A DNA stretch of 64,000 bases from Micromonospora pisi (lineage in GTDB: Bacteria; Actinomycetota; Actinomycetes; Mycobacteriales; Micromonosporaceae): positions 1,798,001-1,862,000 of the forward strand of contig NZ_RBKT01000001.1 in assembly GCF_003633685.1 (NCBI RefSeq), read 5' to 3'. Under the pieces are notes generated by a model. That model saw only the letters and a program-made list of their open reading frames with translations. It did not search any database and was not told where the DNA came from. Shown here one piece after another: positions 22,969 to 31,355 of this stretch. Made by a program: the position numbers and the translations under genes. How positions within the stretch are numbered: the stretch's first letter is position 1; the number at the start of each line of letters is the position of its first letter.

Positions 22969-24762
22969 TCAGCGGGTTTGTTCGAGCCAGGAGGCGTAGA
23001 GGAGACCGTAGGTGGAGGTGGGGTCGAGGACCAGGTCGTCGTGGGGGCCGCGCTGCACGATCCGGCCCCGGTCGACCACGATCACCTCGTCGGCGGCCTG
23101 GGCGGTGGAGAGCCGGTGCGCGATCGCCACCGTGGTCCGCCCCCGGGTGACCGCGTCCAGGGTGCGCTGGAGCCGTACCTCGGTCGCCGGGTCGACCGCG
23201 CTGGTCGCCTCGTCGAGCACGAGCAGGTCCGGGTCGGCCACGTACGCACGGGCCAGCGCGACGAGTTGGCGCTCGCCGACGCTCAACGCCTCGCCGCGTT
23301 CACCCACCCGGGTGTGCAGCCCTTCCGGCAGCCCGTCGACCCAGTCGGCGAGGCCGAGTTCGGCGAAGGCCGCCGCCAGTTCCTCGTCGGAGCAGCCGGG
23401 ACGACCGAAGCGGACGTTCTCCGCCACCGTCGAGTCGAAGAGGAAGCCGTCCTGCGGGACCATCACCACCCGGGAGCGCAGCGACGAGAACCGCACCCGC
23501 TCCAGCGGGACACCGGAGAGGAGCACGGTACCGGTGCTCGGGTCCATCAGCCGGGTGAGCAGCTTCGCGAAGGTGGTCTTTCCGCTTCCGGTTTCGCCGA
23601 CGACCGCCACCCGGCTCTTGGCCGGGATCTCCACGTCGATGTCGGTCAGCACCGGCGGACCGCCCGGATAGGCGAAACCGATCTCGGCGAACCGTACCTC
23701 GATCGGCCCGGCCGGCAGGTCGACGCCCTGCTCGCCGGGGTCCGCGACGTCCGGGGCCAGGTCGAGTACGTCGAGCACCCGTCGCCAGCCGGCGACGGCG
23801 TTCTGCGCCTCGTTGAGGACCTCGGTGGCGATCTGGACCGGCTGGATGAAGAGGGTCACCAGGAAGAGGAAGGCGGTGAGCTGGCCGATGCTGAGCGTCC
23901 CGTCGACACCGAGCCGGACACCGAGCACGACCACCGCGGCGAGCGCCAGGCCGGCGGAGATCTCGCCGGTGGAGAAGCTGACCACGCTGGTCCGGATCGC
24001 CTTCTGCTGGGCCGCACGCTGGCCGGCGATCGCCTCGTCGAGGCGGGCGGCGGTCCGACCCGAGACGCCGTACGCCCGGATGACGGGGGCTCCGACGACG
24101 CTCTCCGCGATCACCCCGAGCAGGGCGCCCATCCGTTGCCGGACCACCCCGTAGACCTGGGCGAGCCGCTTCTGGAAGGCCCGGATGACCAGGACCGCGG
24201 GAATGAACGCGGCGAACACCACCAGGGTGAGCTGCCAGGAGTAGACCGCCATCACGATCGCGGTGACCGCCACCTGGCCGACGCTGATCAGCAGGATCAC
24301 CCCGCCCCACTGGAGGAACTGGGTGATCTGGTCGACGTCGCTGGTGACCCGGGAGACGAGCGAGCCGCGCCGCTCCGACTGCTGGTGCAGCATCGACAGG
24401 TCGTGCACGTGGCGGAAGGCACGGGTGCGTACCCCGGCGAGCGCGGTCTCGCTGACGGTGAAGAGCCGGCGCATCATCAGGTAGCCGCAGACCGTGGTCA
24501 GCACCAGCACCGCGGCGGTGAGGGCGACCACCAGGCCGACCACGCCGAGGTCCGGGCCGCCGGCCGCGCGCAGGCCGCGGTCGATGCCCTGTTGGATCGC
24601 GACCGGTACGGCGGCCCGCCCGATCATCGACACGAGGGCGAACGCGAGCGTGCCGGCGAGCCCGGTACGCAGTTCGGGGGAGAGTGCGAGGCCACGGCGC
24701 AGGGTGCGCCAGGTGCCCTCGGTCGGTTCGGTGCCGGCCACCGTCGCCGCGTCGGTGCTCAC
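22969..24762 (-). CDS. ABC exporter half-transporter, subunit with catalytic Glu
   Basis: 597 aa. Six-helix type I exporter domain, then a nucleotide-binding domain: Walker A GETGSGKTT near 390, signature LSVGE near 492 (not LSGGQ), Walker B LLVLDEATSAVD near 515, H-loop AIAHRLS near 550. The degenerate signature and intact Glu/His mark one half of an asymmetric heterodimer; the partner at 24759-26834 has the complementary changes. Starts in the stop codon of that partner (ATGA). Role: efflux of an unknown drug, lipid or peptide. Confidence 0.93.
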   Translation of the reverse strand: MSTDAATVAGTEPTEGTWRTLRRGLALSPELRTGLAGTLAFALVSMIGRAAVPVAIQQGIDRGLRAAGGPDLGVVGLVVALTAAVLVLTTVCGYLMMRRLFTVSETALAGVRTRAFRHVHDLSMLHQQSERRGSLVSRVTSDVDQITQFLQWGGVILLISVGQVAVTAIVMAVYSWQLTLVVFAAFIPAVLVIRAFQKRLAQVYGVVRQRMGALLGVIAESVVGAPVIRAYGVSGRTAARLDEAIAGQRAAQQKAIRTSVVSFSTGEISAGLALAAVVVLGVRLGVDGTLSIGQLTAFLFLVTLFIQPVQIATEVLNEAQNAVAGWRRVLDVLDLAPDVADPGEQGVDLPAGPIEVRFAEIGFAYPGGPPVLTDIDVEIPAKSRVAVVGETGSGKTTFAKLLTRLMDPSTGTVLLSGVPLERVRFSSLRSRVVMVPQDGFLFDSTVAENVRFGRPGCSDEELAAAFAELGLADWVDGLPEGLHTRVGERGEALSVGERQLVALARAYVADPDLLVLDEATSAVDPATEVRLQRTLDAVTRGRTTVAIAHRLSTAQAADEVIVVDRGRIVQRGPHDDLVLDPTSTYGLLYASWLEQTR

Positions 24763-26834
24763 GCGTTCACCTCGCTGACGTCGTCGTCGGCCGACTCTTC
24801 CACGTACGCCTTCTCCCGTTCGCGTTCGGCTTCCGCCTTCTCGTAGGCGGTGACCAGGTCGGCGTAGCCCGGCACGGTGGCGAGCAGTTCGGGGTGGGTG
24901 CCCCGGGCGACCACCCGGCCCTGCTCGACGTAGATCACCTCGTCGGCGAGCGCGATGGTGGCCCGGCGGTAGGCGACCACCAGGATCGAGCTGGCCATCG
25001 GCCTGGCCGGCGGTTCGTCGGTGCCGGCGGCTGATTCGTCGGTGCCGGTGGCGGCACCACGGCTGAGGGCGGCGAGGATGGCGGCCTCGACCCTCGGGTC
25101 GACCGCACTGGTGGCGTCGTCGAGCACCAGCAGGCGGGGTCGCCCGGCGAGCGCGCGGGCCAGGGTCAATCGCTGGCGCTGGCCGCCGGAGAGCGAGGTG
25201 CCGCGCTCGCCGACGGCGGTGTCCAGCCCGTCCGGCAGGGCCGCGACGAACCCGTCCGCCTCGGCCAGCCGCAGCGCCGCCCAGACGTCGTCGTCGGTGA
25301 TGCCCGGCCGGTCCAGGGCGATGTTGGCCCGGACGGTGTCGTCGAAGACGAACGGCACCTGTGCCACCAGGGCCACGGTGCTGGTGAGCGAGGCCGCGGT
25401 CAGCGACCGTACGTCGGTGCCGTCCAGGCTGATCGTGCCGGACTGCGGGTCGACCAGCCGTACGGCGAGCGACACGATGGTGGACTTGCCGGACCCGGTC
25501 GGTCCGACCAGGGCGACGGTACGGCCGGGCGGCACGGTGAACGAGACGTCGCGCAGCACCGGTACCCGGCCGTCAGGCCCACGTCCCGATCCGGCCCGGG
25601 TGTCGCCGGCACGCTCGACGGCGGCCGCCGCCTCGTCCGGGTCGGCGAGCAGGTCCACCCCGACCGGGTCGGCCGGAACATCGACGCCGTCCGGGTCGGT
25701 GGCGGTGGGCGGGCCGCCGAGGCCGGCCGACTCATCGTCCTGCTCGGGCGGGTCGTAGCCGAACTCGACCCGGTCGAAGACGAGCGTGGCCGGGGCGTCG
25801 CCGCGCCGGTCCAGCACGGTCTGCCCGTACGGCATGTCGCCGGTGGCGGTGAGCACCCGCTGTACCCGGTCCCAGCCGGCGACGCTGCGCGGGAGCTCGG
25901 CGAGCACCCAGCCGATCGCGCGTACCGGGAAGGCCAGCACGGTGAAGAGGAAGGCAACGCTGACCAGTTCGGTCACGGTGACCGCGCCCTGGCGCAGCCG
26001 GAACGCCCCGACCAGCAGCACGGCGAGGGTGCCGAGGCTGGGCAGGGTGTCCAGCATCGGGTCGAAGACGCCGCGCAGCCGGCCGACCGAGATCAGGGCG
26101 TCGCGCAGTTCACCGGCCCGGTCGCCGAACCGGGCCGTCTCCTGGGCCTCCCGGCCCATGGTCTTGACCACGAGGGCACCGTCGAAGCTCTCGTGCGCGA
26201 TCGCGCTGACCTCGGCCCGCAACTGCTGCGCCCGTGCCTGGCGCGGCGCCATCCGGCGGGAGTAGACGACGTTGAGCGCGAAGAGCGCGGGGAAGATCGC
26301 CACGCCGACCATGGCGAGCACCCAGTCGGTGAAGAAGAGCGAACCGATCGCGGCGACCAGCATCACCAGCGTGCCGACCGCGAAGGGCAGCGGCGCGATC
26401 GGGTACCAGGTCGCCTCGACGTCGGAGTTGGCGTTGGAGAGCAGGGTGCCGGTGGCGTGCCGGTGGTGCCAGGCCAGCGGGAGGTCGAGGTAGCGCCGGG
26501 TGACCCGGCGCCGGTAGGTGGCCTGGAGCCGGTACTGCATGTAGCCGGCGGCGATCCGGCGCCCGAAGACGCCGAGCACCTTGAGCAGGCTGACCCCGAC
26601 CAGCGCGGCGGCGGCGAGCGCCACCAGCGCCGCGTCGGCCCGCCGGTCGGTGATCGCGGGGACCACCACATCGCCGACGATCGCCCCGACCACGTACGCG
26701 CTGGCGATGGTCACCAGCCCGAAGAGCACGCTGCCACTGACCGAGATGGCAAAGATCCGAGGTTCCTCGCGGATCGCCCGGCCGAGCACCCGCATTCCTC
26801 GACTGAGTACGTCCCGACTTGTCTTGCTCGCCAC
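24759..26834 (-). CDS. ABC exporter half-transporter, subunit with degenerate ATP site
   Basis: 691 aa. Type I exporter helices, then a nucleotide-binding domain. Walker A GPTGSGKST near 446 and signature LSGGQ near 548 are canonical, but Walker B reads LLVLDDATSAVD (Asp instead of Glu, near 571) and the H-loop His is replaced by Tyr (VVAYRRAT, near 621). Two acidic/proline-rich insertions lie before the NBD (about 365-420) and before the H-loop. GTG start with GGGGGAG ribosome site. First gene of a two-gene operon. Confidence 0.93.
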   Translation of the reverse strand: MASKTSRDVLSRGMRVLGRAIREEPRIFAISVSGSVLFGLVTIASAYVVGAIVGDVVVPAITDRRADAALVALAAAALVGVSLLKVLGVFGRRIAAGYMQYRLQATYRRRVTRRYLDLPLAWHHRHATGTLLSNANSDVEATWYPIAPLPFAVGTLVMLVAAIGSLFFTDWVLAMVGVAIFPALFALNVVYSRRMAPRQARAQQLRAEVSAIAHESFDGALVVKTMGREAQETARFGDRAGELRDALISVGRLRGVFDPMLDTLPSLGTLAVLLVGAFRLRQGAVTVTELVSVAFLFTVLAFPVRAIGWVLAELPRSVAGWDRVQRVLTATGDMPYGQTVLDRRGDAPATLVFDRVEFGYDPPEQDDESAGLGGPPTATDPDGVDVPADPVGVDLLADPDEAAAAVERAGDTRAGSGRGPDGRVPVLRDVSFTVPPGRTVALVGPTGSGKSTIVSLAVRLVDPQSGTISLDGTDVRSLTAASLTSTVALVAQVPFVFDDTVRANIALDRPGITDDDVWAALRLAEADGFVAALPDGLDTAVGERGTSLSGGQRQRLTLARALAGRPRLLVLDDATSAVDPRVEAAILAALSRGAATGTDESAAGTDEPPARPMASSILVVAYRRATIALADEVIYVEQGRVVARGTHPELLATVPGYADLVTAYEKAEAEREREKAYVEESADDDVSEVNA

Positions 26835-26854
26835 TCGCTCCCCCGCCGTAAGCC

Positions 26855-26904
26855 ACCGGTGTCTGCCTCATCCTTACCGACCGGTGTCCATCACATCCTT
26901 ACCG
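26855..26904. repeat. two tandem 25-bp repeats upstream of the ABC exporter operon
   Basis: 26855-26879 and 26880-26904 both begin ACCGGTGTC and end CATCCTTACCG, differing only in about five central bases. They sit 21 bp upstream of the exporter start and 116 bp from the divergent TIGR03085 gene. Position and head-to-tail spacing fit a two-site operator. No matching regulator gene is adjacent. Confidence 0.6.
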
Positions 26905-27006
26905 ATCTGGGTGGTCGGGGACGATCTGGGGCTGAATGTGGCGGCGGTCACCTCCATCCTCACCTCGTCGGCCGGTCCGCGCCGACCGGTCGGGGGTGAT
27001 CCCGCC

Positions 27007-27012
27007 TACGAT
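27007..27012 (+). promoter_or_regulatory. -10 hexamer TACGAT for leaderless TIGR03085 gene
   Basis: TACGAT ends 7 nt before the ATG at 27020. It shows that the in-frame codons further upstream are not translated from this promoter. Confidence 0.45.
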
Positions 27013-27019
27013 CGGAAAC

Positions 27020-27649
27020 ATGCCTCGGTACGCCGAATCGGAACGCCAGTCCCTCGCCGACCTTCTTGTCACGCTCGGCCCGGAGGCGCCGACCATCAAC
27101 GAGGGATGGGGCACCCGTGAGCTCGCCGCCCACCTGGTGGTACGCGAACGGCGACCGGACGCCGCGGTCGGGCTGGTGGTCCGCCCGCTGGCCGGGTACA
27201 CCGAGCGGATGCTGCGGCAGGCGGCGCGGCGCCCGTACCCCGAGCTGGTTGACCAGGTGCGCCATCCACCCCGGTGGAGCCCGCTGAGCAACGCGTGGCT
27301 GGACGAGGCGGCCAACGGCATGGAGTTCTTCGTCCATCACGAGGACGTCCGTCGGGCCCAGCCGGACTGGCGGCCCCGTGACCTCTCCCCCGGGCACCAG
27401 GCGTTCCTCTGGCGGAAACTGCCGCTGCTGACCCGGATGGCGCTGCGCCGCTTCCCGGCCGCGTTGCTTGTTCAGGCACCCGGCTACGGCGAGACGTCGA
27501 CCGGCGCCGGCGGCGAACCCGTACGCCTGGTCGGCTCCCCGGGGGAGCTGGCGCTCTTCCTGATGGGGCGACAACGGGTCGCCCGAGTTCAGCTGACCGG
27601 GTCGAACACGTTGACCGAACGGCTGCGTACGATCCGGCTCGGCGTCTGA
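27020..27649 (+). CDS. TIGR03085 family metal-binding protein
   Basis: 209 aa. DinB/mycothiol-maleylpyruvate-isomerase-like four-helix protein: N-terminal YAESERQSLADLLVTLGPEAPT, then GWGTRELAAHLVVRERRPDA with the metal-ligand histidine, and NGMEFFVHHEDVRRAQPDW with the second His pair. The family is actinobacterial, with metal binding predicted and reaction unknown, possibly mycothiol-linked. Start ATG 27020 chosen because it is preceded by a leaderless -10; the open frame continues upstream without support. Confidence 0.85.
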   Translation: MPRYAESERQSLADLLVTLGPEAPTINEGWGTRELAAHLVVRERRPDAAVGLVVRPLAGYTERMLRQAARRPYPELVDQVRHPPRWSPLSNAWLDEAANGMEFFVHHEDVRRAQPDWRPRDLSPGHQAFLWRKLPLLTRMALRRFPAALLVQAPGYGETSTGAGGEPVRLVGSPGELALFLMGRQRVARVQLTGSNTLTERLRTIRLGV

Positions 27650-28055
27650 GCGGAAGCTGCCGTCACGTCGGGGCCACCTGGTAGACCGGTCACCGCCGGA
27701 CAGGCGCCGTCCAACGCGGCGGATCGACACTCCGCCGAGTCCGACCAATCTTGTGCCCGGCGCAGTAACCGTGTGTCGCCCGGTGGCCGTAGGCTGCATC
27801 CGCACCTCTCCCGGGCACCGTACGGCCGACGGCCCTCGGCGTCCGGTCCACCTCTCGGTCAACATCAACGGCGCGGACCCGATGCGGCGGGCCACGGCCG
27901 GTTGGGAGACGAGAGGCGTTCACCGGCACACCCCCTGGTGCCCGACTGCCGTGGTGACGCGGTTGGTCAGTCCGTTGTGGACGCCCAGCGTGCCGTGCAC
28001 GTCTCGACGCCCGATCGCCGCCTGCCGCGACGAGCATCGCGCGACAGGGGGCAAC
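27650..28055 (+). other. upstream region of terpene synthase, no gene seen
   Basis: 406 bp. The terpene synthase frame stays open through it, but the translation is Arg/Pro/Cys-rich and lacks coding character. A TTGTGC hexamer lies near 27750 but no -10 at proper spacing. A small hairpin (GGCGGA/TCCGCC arms, 7-nt loop) is near 27717-27735. No tRNA or small RNA was recognised. Confidence 0.4.
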
Positions 28056-29009
28056 ATGCGGTCCTTCGCCGTGGTGGCACTCATCGCGCCGCCGTTTCCG
28101 GCGCGAGTCCACCCACACGCCGCGGAAGCGGCCCAACGGTCCGCCCGGTGGGCCACCGAACTCGGCCTGATCGTCACCGCCGACGCCGCTCGCCGTCTCG
28201 ACCGGGCGAACGCCGGCGACCTCGCCGGCCGGGCCTGCCCGGACGCGCGACCGGACCGGCTCGACCTGCTCACCGACCTGGTGACCTGGCTCTTCGCCTT
28301 CGACGACGCCTGCGACGACGACGGGCTCGGCGCCGACCCGCGCCGGCTCTCCCCGGTGGTGAGCCGACTGCTCGACGTACTCGACCTGCTCGGCTGCGCC
28401 GCGCCACCGGCGTTGCTCGCCGCCGCCGGGCCGACCGGTGTCGCGCTGCACGACCTGTGCCGCCGGTTACGCGACGGAGACCACCCCGACCTGCTAATAC
28501 GTTTCGCCGCCCAGGTCCGCGACTACCTGCTCTCCCTGCTCTGGGAGGCCGCGAACCGGGAGCACCACCGGGTTCCGGCGGTCGACGAGTACATCCAGAT
28601 GCGCCGGCACACCGGGGCCGTACATCCCAGTTTCACGCTGACCGACCACGCCCGGGACGCCCGACCGAGCTGGTCCGCGCTCGCCGATCCGCGACTGTCC
28701 GCACTGGACCGTCTCGCCGCCGACCTGGTCTGCTGGTGCAACGACGTCTTCTCGTACGGCAAGGAACGCCGTCTGGAGCAGGACGGACACAACCTGACCC
28801 TGGTGATCGCCCGGGAGACCGGGCAGGACGAGCAGACCGCGCTCGCCGAGGCCGCCGACCGGTTCAACGCCGGGCTCGACGCGTACCTGGCGTTGGAGCG
28901 GACCGTGCTCGACGGCGCCGAACCGGCGGTCACCCGGACCGTGGAGGGGCGCCGGGCCTGGATCCGGGCCACCTACGACTGGTCCATGAACGCCAGCCGG
29001 TACGCCTGA
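28056..29009 (+). CDS. class I terpene synthase (cyclase)
   Basis: 317 aa from ATG 28056 after an AGGGGG ribosome site. Ionises a prenyl diphosphate with Mg2+ and cyclises it. The aspartate-rich motif is DDACD (83-87) in FAFDDACDDD; the NSE triad is NDVFSYGKE (229-237); effector region MRRHTGA (182-188); C-terminal SRY (314-316) supplies the Arg-Tyr pair. Length is right for a bacterial sesqui- or diterpene cyclase without extra domains. No cytochrome P450, prenyltransferase or MEP gene lies nearby. Product cannot be read from sequence; it does not have the two-domain length of geosmin synthase. Confidence 0.93.
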   Translation: MRSFAVVALIAPPFPARVHPHAAEAAQRSARWATELGLIVTADAARRLDRANAGDLAGRACPDARPDRLDLLTDLVTWLFAFDDACDDDGLGADPRRLSPVVSRLLDVLDLLGCAAPPALLAAAGPTGVALHDLCRRLRDGDHPDLLIRFAAQVRDYLLSLLWEAANREHHRVPAVDEYIQMRRHTGAVHPSFTLTDHARDARPSWSALADPRLSALDRLAADLVCWCNDVFSYGKERRLEQDGHNLTLVIARETGQDEQTALAEAADRFNAGLDAYLALERTVLDGAEPAVTRTVEGRRAWIRATYDWSMNASRYA

Positions 29010-29186
29010 CCGGCGCCTCGGTCAGGCGTACCGACCGGCGTCCGGTCAGCCGATGGTGAGTCACCCGGCGCGGGGGTGTCGACGGCGGCAACCGGCCTCC
29101 GCCACGGCCGCCACGACGGTCAGGGTGTGGTGAGCCCGGCGGGTGATCCTGGTCCGGCCCGAACGTCGGGCGGAGACGGAGTGGTC

Positions 29187-29726
29187 ATGCGTTGGAAATC
29201 GAGCATCGGAACGGTTCTCGCGGCCGTACTCGTGGCGGCCGTCGTGGCGGCGCCGGGCGCGGCGTCCGCCGCACCCGCAGGGGGTGGCGGCGGGTACGGC
29301 GGTTGGGTGCCGGCGCCGCAGGAGGACTTCGAGACGCCGGCCGGGGCACGTTGTGACTTCGCGGTCCGGGTTCAGCCCGTGGTCGACGAGGTCCGCAAGC
29401 TCGTACTGGCGGTGTATCCGGACGGGTCGCCGCGACGGGAGCTCTACACCGGTGCGCTCATCAACGAGGTGACGAACCTGGAGACCGGGGCGACCAGCAC
29501 CGCGGACGCGAGCGGCACGTCGCTTGTCGAATACGCCACCGACGGCTCGATGACCTGGTACGTGACCGGACCGGTGCTGCTCGGCTTCCGCGAGAACGCC
29601 GGCTCCCTGCCCCGGGGTCTGTGGATCGTCGACGGACAGTTCATGGTCGAGTTCACCCCGACGTTCGACAAGACCATCACCATGCTGCACGGCACGACAC
29701 ACAACGTCTGCACCGACGTCAGCTGA
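29187..29726 (+). CDS. secreted protein of unknown function
   Basis: 179 aa from ATG 29187 (GGAG 9 nt upstream). Sec signal peptide: basic MRWK, hydrophobic VLAAVLVAAVVAAPGA, cleavage near ASA-AP (about residue 28). Mature part begins with a glycine-rich stretch and contains two cysteines (in ARCDFAV and near the C-terminus, HNVCTDVS) that could form a disulfide. Beta-rich, with VQPVVDEVRKLVLAVYPDG and GLWIVDGQFMVEF. No known domain recognised. Converges on a secreted subtilase. Confidence 0.7.
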   Translation: MRWKSSIGTVLAAVLVAAVVAAPGAASAAPAGGGGGYGGWVPAPQEDFETPAGARCDFAVRVQPVVDEVRKLVLAVYPDGSPRRELYTGALINEVTNLETGATSTADASGTSLVEYATDGSMTWYVTGPVLLGFRENAGSLPRGLWIVDGQFMVEFTPTFDKTITMLHGTTHNVCTDVS

Positions 29727-29805
29727 CCGGGGCGGGGCGGGACCCTGGTCGTCGTCCAGTCCCGGTGCTGCTGGCGGAGACCGCAACGACGACCGGTCGG
29801 AGCGG

Positions 29806-29854
29806 GCCGATGCCCGGCTCGGCACCCCGTGGGGCGGCCGGGCCGGGCATCGGC
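29806..29854. terminator. 13-bp stem hairpin between convergent genes
   Basis: 29806-29818 (GCCGATGCCCGGC) pairs perfectly with 29842-29854; loop 23 nt. It lies 22 bp before the subtilase stop and 80 bp after the secreted-protein stop. No T-run. Confidence 0.5.
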
Positions 29855-29875
29855 GCGAGATGTGGATGGTGCGGG

Positions 29876-31105
29876 TCAGTTCACCACGAACAGCAGCCGG
29901 TTCGGCGAGCCGCTGCCCGGGCTGCCGACCACGTTGGGGGTCGCGTTGTTGTAGAGGTAGTTGCGCACCTGGGTCGGGGTGTAGGACGGGTTGGCCGAGA
30001 GCACCAGGGCCGCCGCGCCGGCCACGTGCGGCGACGCCATCGACGTACCGCTGATGCTGTTGGAGGCGGTGTTGCTGGTGTACCAGGCCGAGGTGATCGC
30101 CGAGCCCGGCGCGAAGAGGTCCAGGCAGGTGCCGTAGTTCGAGTACGAGGCGCGGGCGTCGGTGCTGGTGGTGGCGCCGACGGTGATGGCCGACGGGGTA
30201 CGGGCCGGGGACGAGTTGCAGGCGTTCGCGCTGGAGTTGCCGGCGGCCAGGGCGTACGTCACGCCGGAGGCGATCGAGTTGGCCACCGCGTTGTCGAGCG
30301 CGGTGCTCGCGCCGCCGCCGAGGCTCATGTTCGCCACCGCCGGCTTGACCGCGTTCGAGGTCACCCAGTTGACGCCGGCGATGACGCCCGCGTTGGTGCC
30401 GCTGCCGGAGCAGTTCAGCACCCGTACGCCGATCAGCCGGACCGCCTTCGCGACACCGTACGCGGCGCCGCCGACGGTGCCGGCGACGTGCGTACCGTGC
30501 CCGTTGCAGTCGTCGGCCGAGCCGCCGTCGACGGCGTCGTAGCCGCTGGTGGCCCGGCCGCCGAAGTCGTTGTGCGAGAAGCGGATGCCGGTGTCGATGA
30601 TGTACGCGCGCACGTTGCTGGCGGTGTTCGGATAGGTGTACGACCGGCTCAGCGGAAGGTTGCGCTGGTCGATCCGGTCGAGGCCCCAGGAGGGCGGGTT
30701 GGTCTGGGTGGCGTTGATGGAGACCACCTGGTCCTGCTCGACATAGGCGACGTCCGGGTGGGCGGCGAGCCGCTCGGCCGCCCTCGCGCTCATCTTCGCC
30801 TCGAAGCCGTTGAGGGCGGCACCGAAGACGCGGGCCACGCTCCCCCCGTACCGGCTGGTCAGCTCGTTGGCCTTGGTCGGCACCGCGGCCGCGGCTCGGG
30901 CCGTGCCGGCCGCCGCACCGACCGCACCGTCGTTGAGTACGACGATGTAGCTCCCCGCGACCGCGGTGGCGCTGCCGGCGAGCCGGACCTCACCGGTCGC
31001 CGGTGCGGCCATCGCCGGGCTGCTGGTGGCCACGACGCCGGTGGCCGCGGCGACGAGGATTCCGAGCGCCAGCCGGCGCGCGTGGCGCAAGTCCGCACGT
31101 GTCAT
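29876..31105 (-). CDS. secreted S8 family serine protease (subtilase, proteinase K-like)
   Basis: 409 aa. Signal peptide ending near AMAA (residue 34), an inhibitor-I9 propeptide (about 50-130: SYIVVLNDG ... VAYVEQDQ), then the peptidase. Catalytic triad: D171 (YIIDTGI), H203 (GHGTHVAGT), S355 (GTSMASPHVAG); oxyanion N290 (AAGNSSAN). The cysteine placement (NCSG, ACNSS, GTCLDL, DDCNG) is that of the aqualysin/proteinase K branch. GGGAGGAG ribosome site before the ATG. No C-terminal wall or P-domain. Secreted scavenging protease. Confidence 0.95.
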   Translation of the reverse strand: MTRADLRHARRLALGILVAAATGVVATSSPAMAAPATGEVRLAGSATAVAGSYIVVLNDGAVGAAAGTARAAAAVPTKANELTSRYGGSVARVFGAALNGFEAKMSARAAERLAAHPDVAYVEQDQVVSINATQTNPPSWGLDRIDQRNLPLSRSYTYPNTASNVRAYIIDTGIRFSHNDFGGRATSGYDAVDGGSADDCNGHGTHVAGTVGGAAYGVAKAVRLIGVRVLNCSGSGTNAGVIAGVNWVTSNAVKPAVANMSLGGGASTALDNAVANSIASGVTYALAAGNSSANACNSSPARTPSAITVGATTSTDARASYSNYGTCLDLFAPGSAITSAWYTSNTASNSISGTSMASPHVAGAAALVLSANPSYTPTQVRNYLYNNATPNVVGSPGSGSPNRLLFVVN

Positions 31106-31312
31106 CTTCCGACTCCTCCCTGACCGTCCCGCATTGGTCCGATCGAGGTCAGCCTAGGGAAAAACATCAGCCTTCCTCTATATCGAAATCCTCATATCAC
31201 GAACCGTCCGGACCATCGCCGACCCCGACGTTCGGCCATCGACCCACCCGGTCACTCCGGGGGTAGCCGAGGTCGGACCCGAACGAATACTGTCTAGTAA
31301 CCAACATTTAAC

Positions 31313-31326
31313 GTGATGCCCGTCAC
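31313..31326. promoter_or_regulatory. candidate Crp-type site upstream of acyl-CoA synthetase
   Basis: GTGATGCCCGTCAC fits GTG(N)6GNCAC, the motif published for Streptomyces Crp, and is the palindrome GTGA-N6-TCAC. It ends 29 bp before the ATG at 31356. AT-rich sequence just upstream (31285-31310) could hold the promoter, for example TACTGT. Confidence 0.45.
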
Positions 31327-31355
31327 GCACCCATATTCGGAAGGCTGACCCCCTC

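Noticed and set aside
27753-28055. 101-residue N-terminal extension of the terpene synthase
   Set aside because: Arg/Pro/Cys-rich, no coding bias, and the ribosome site precedes the ATG at 28056.
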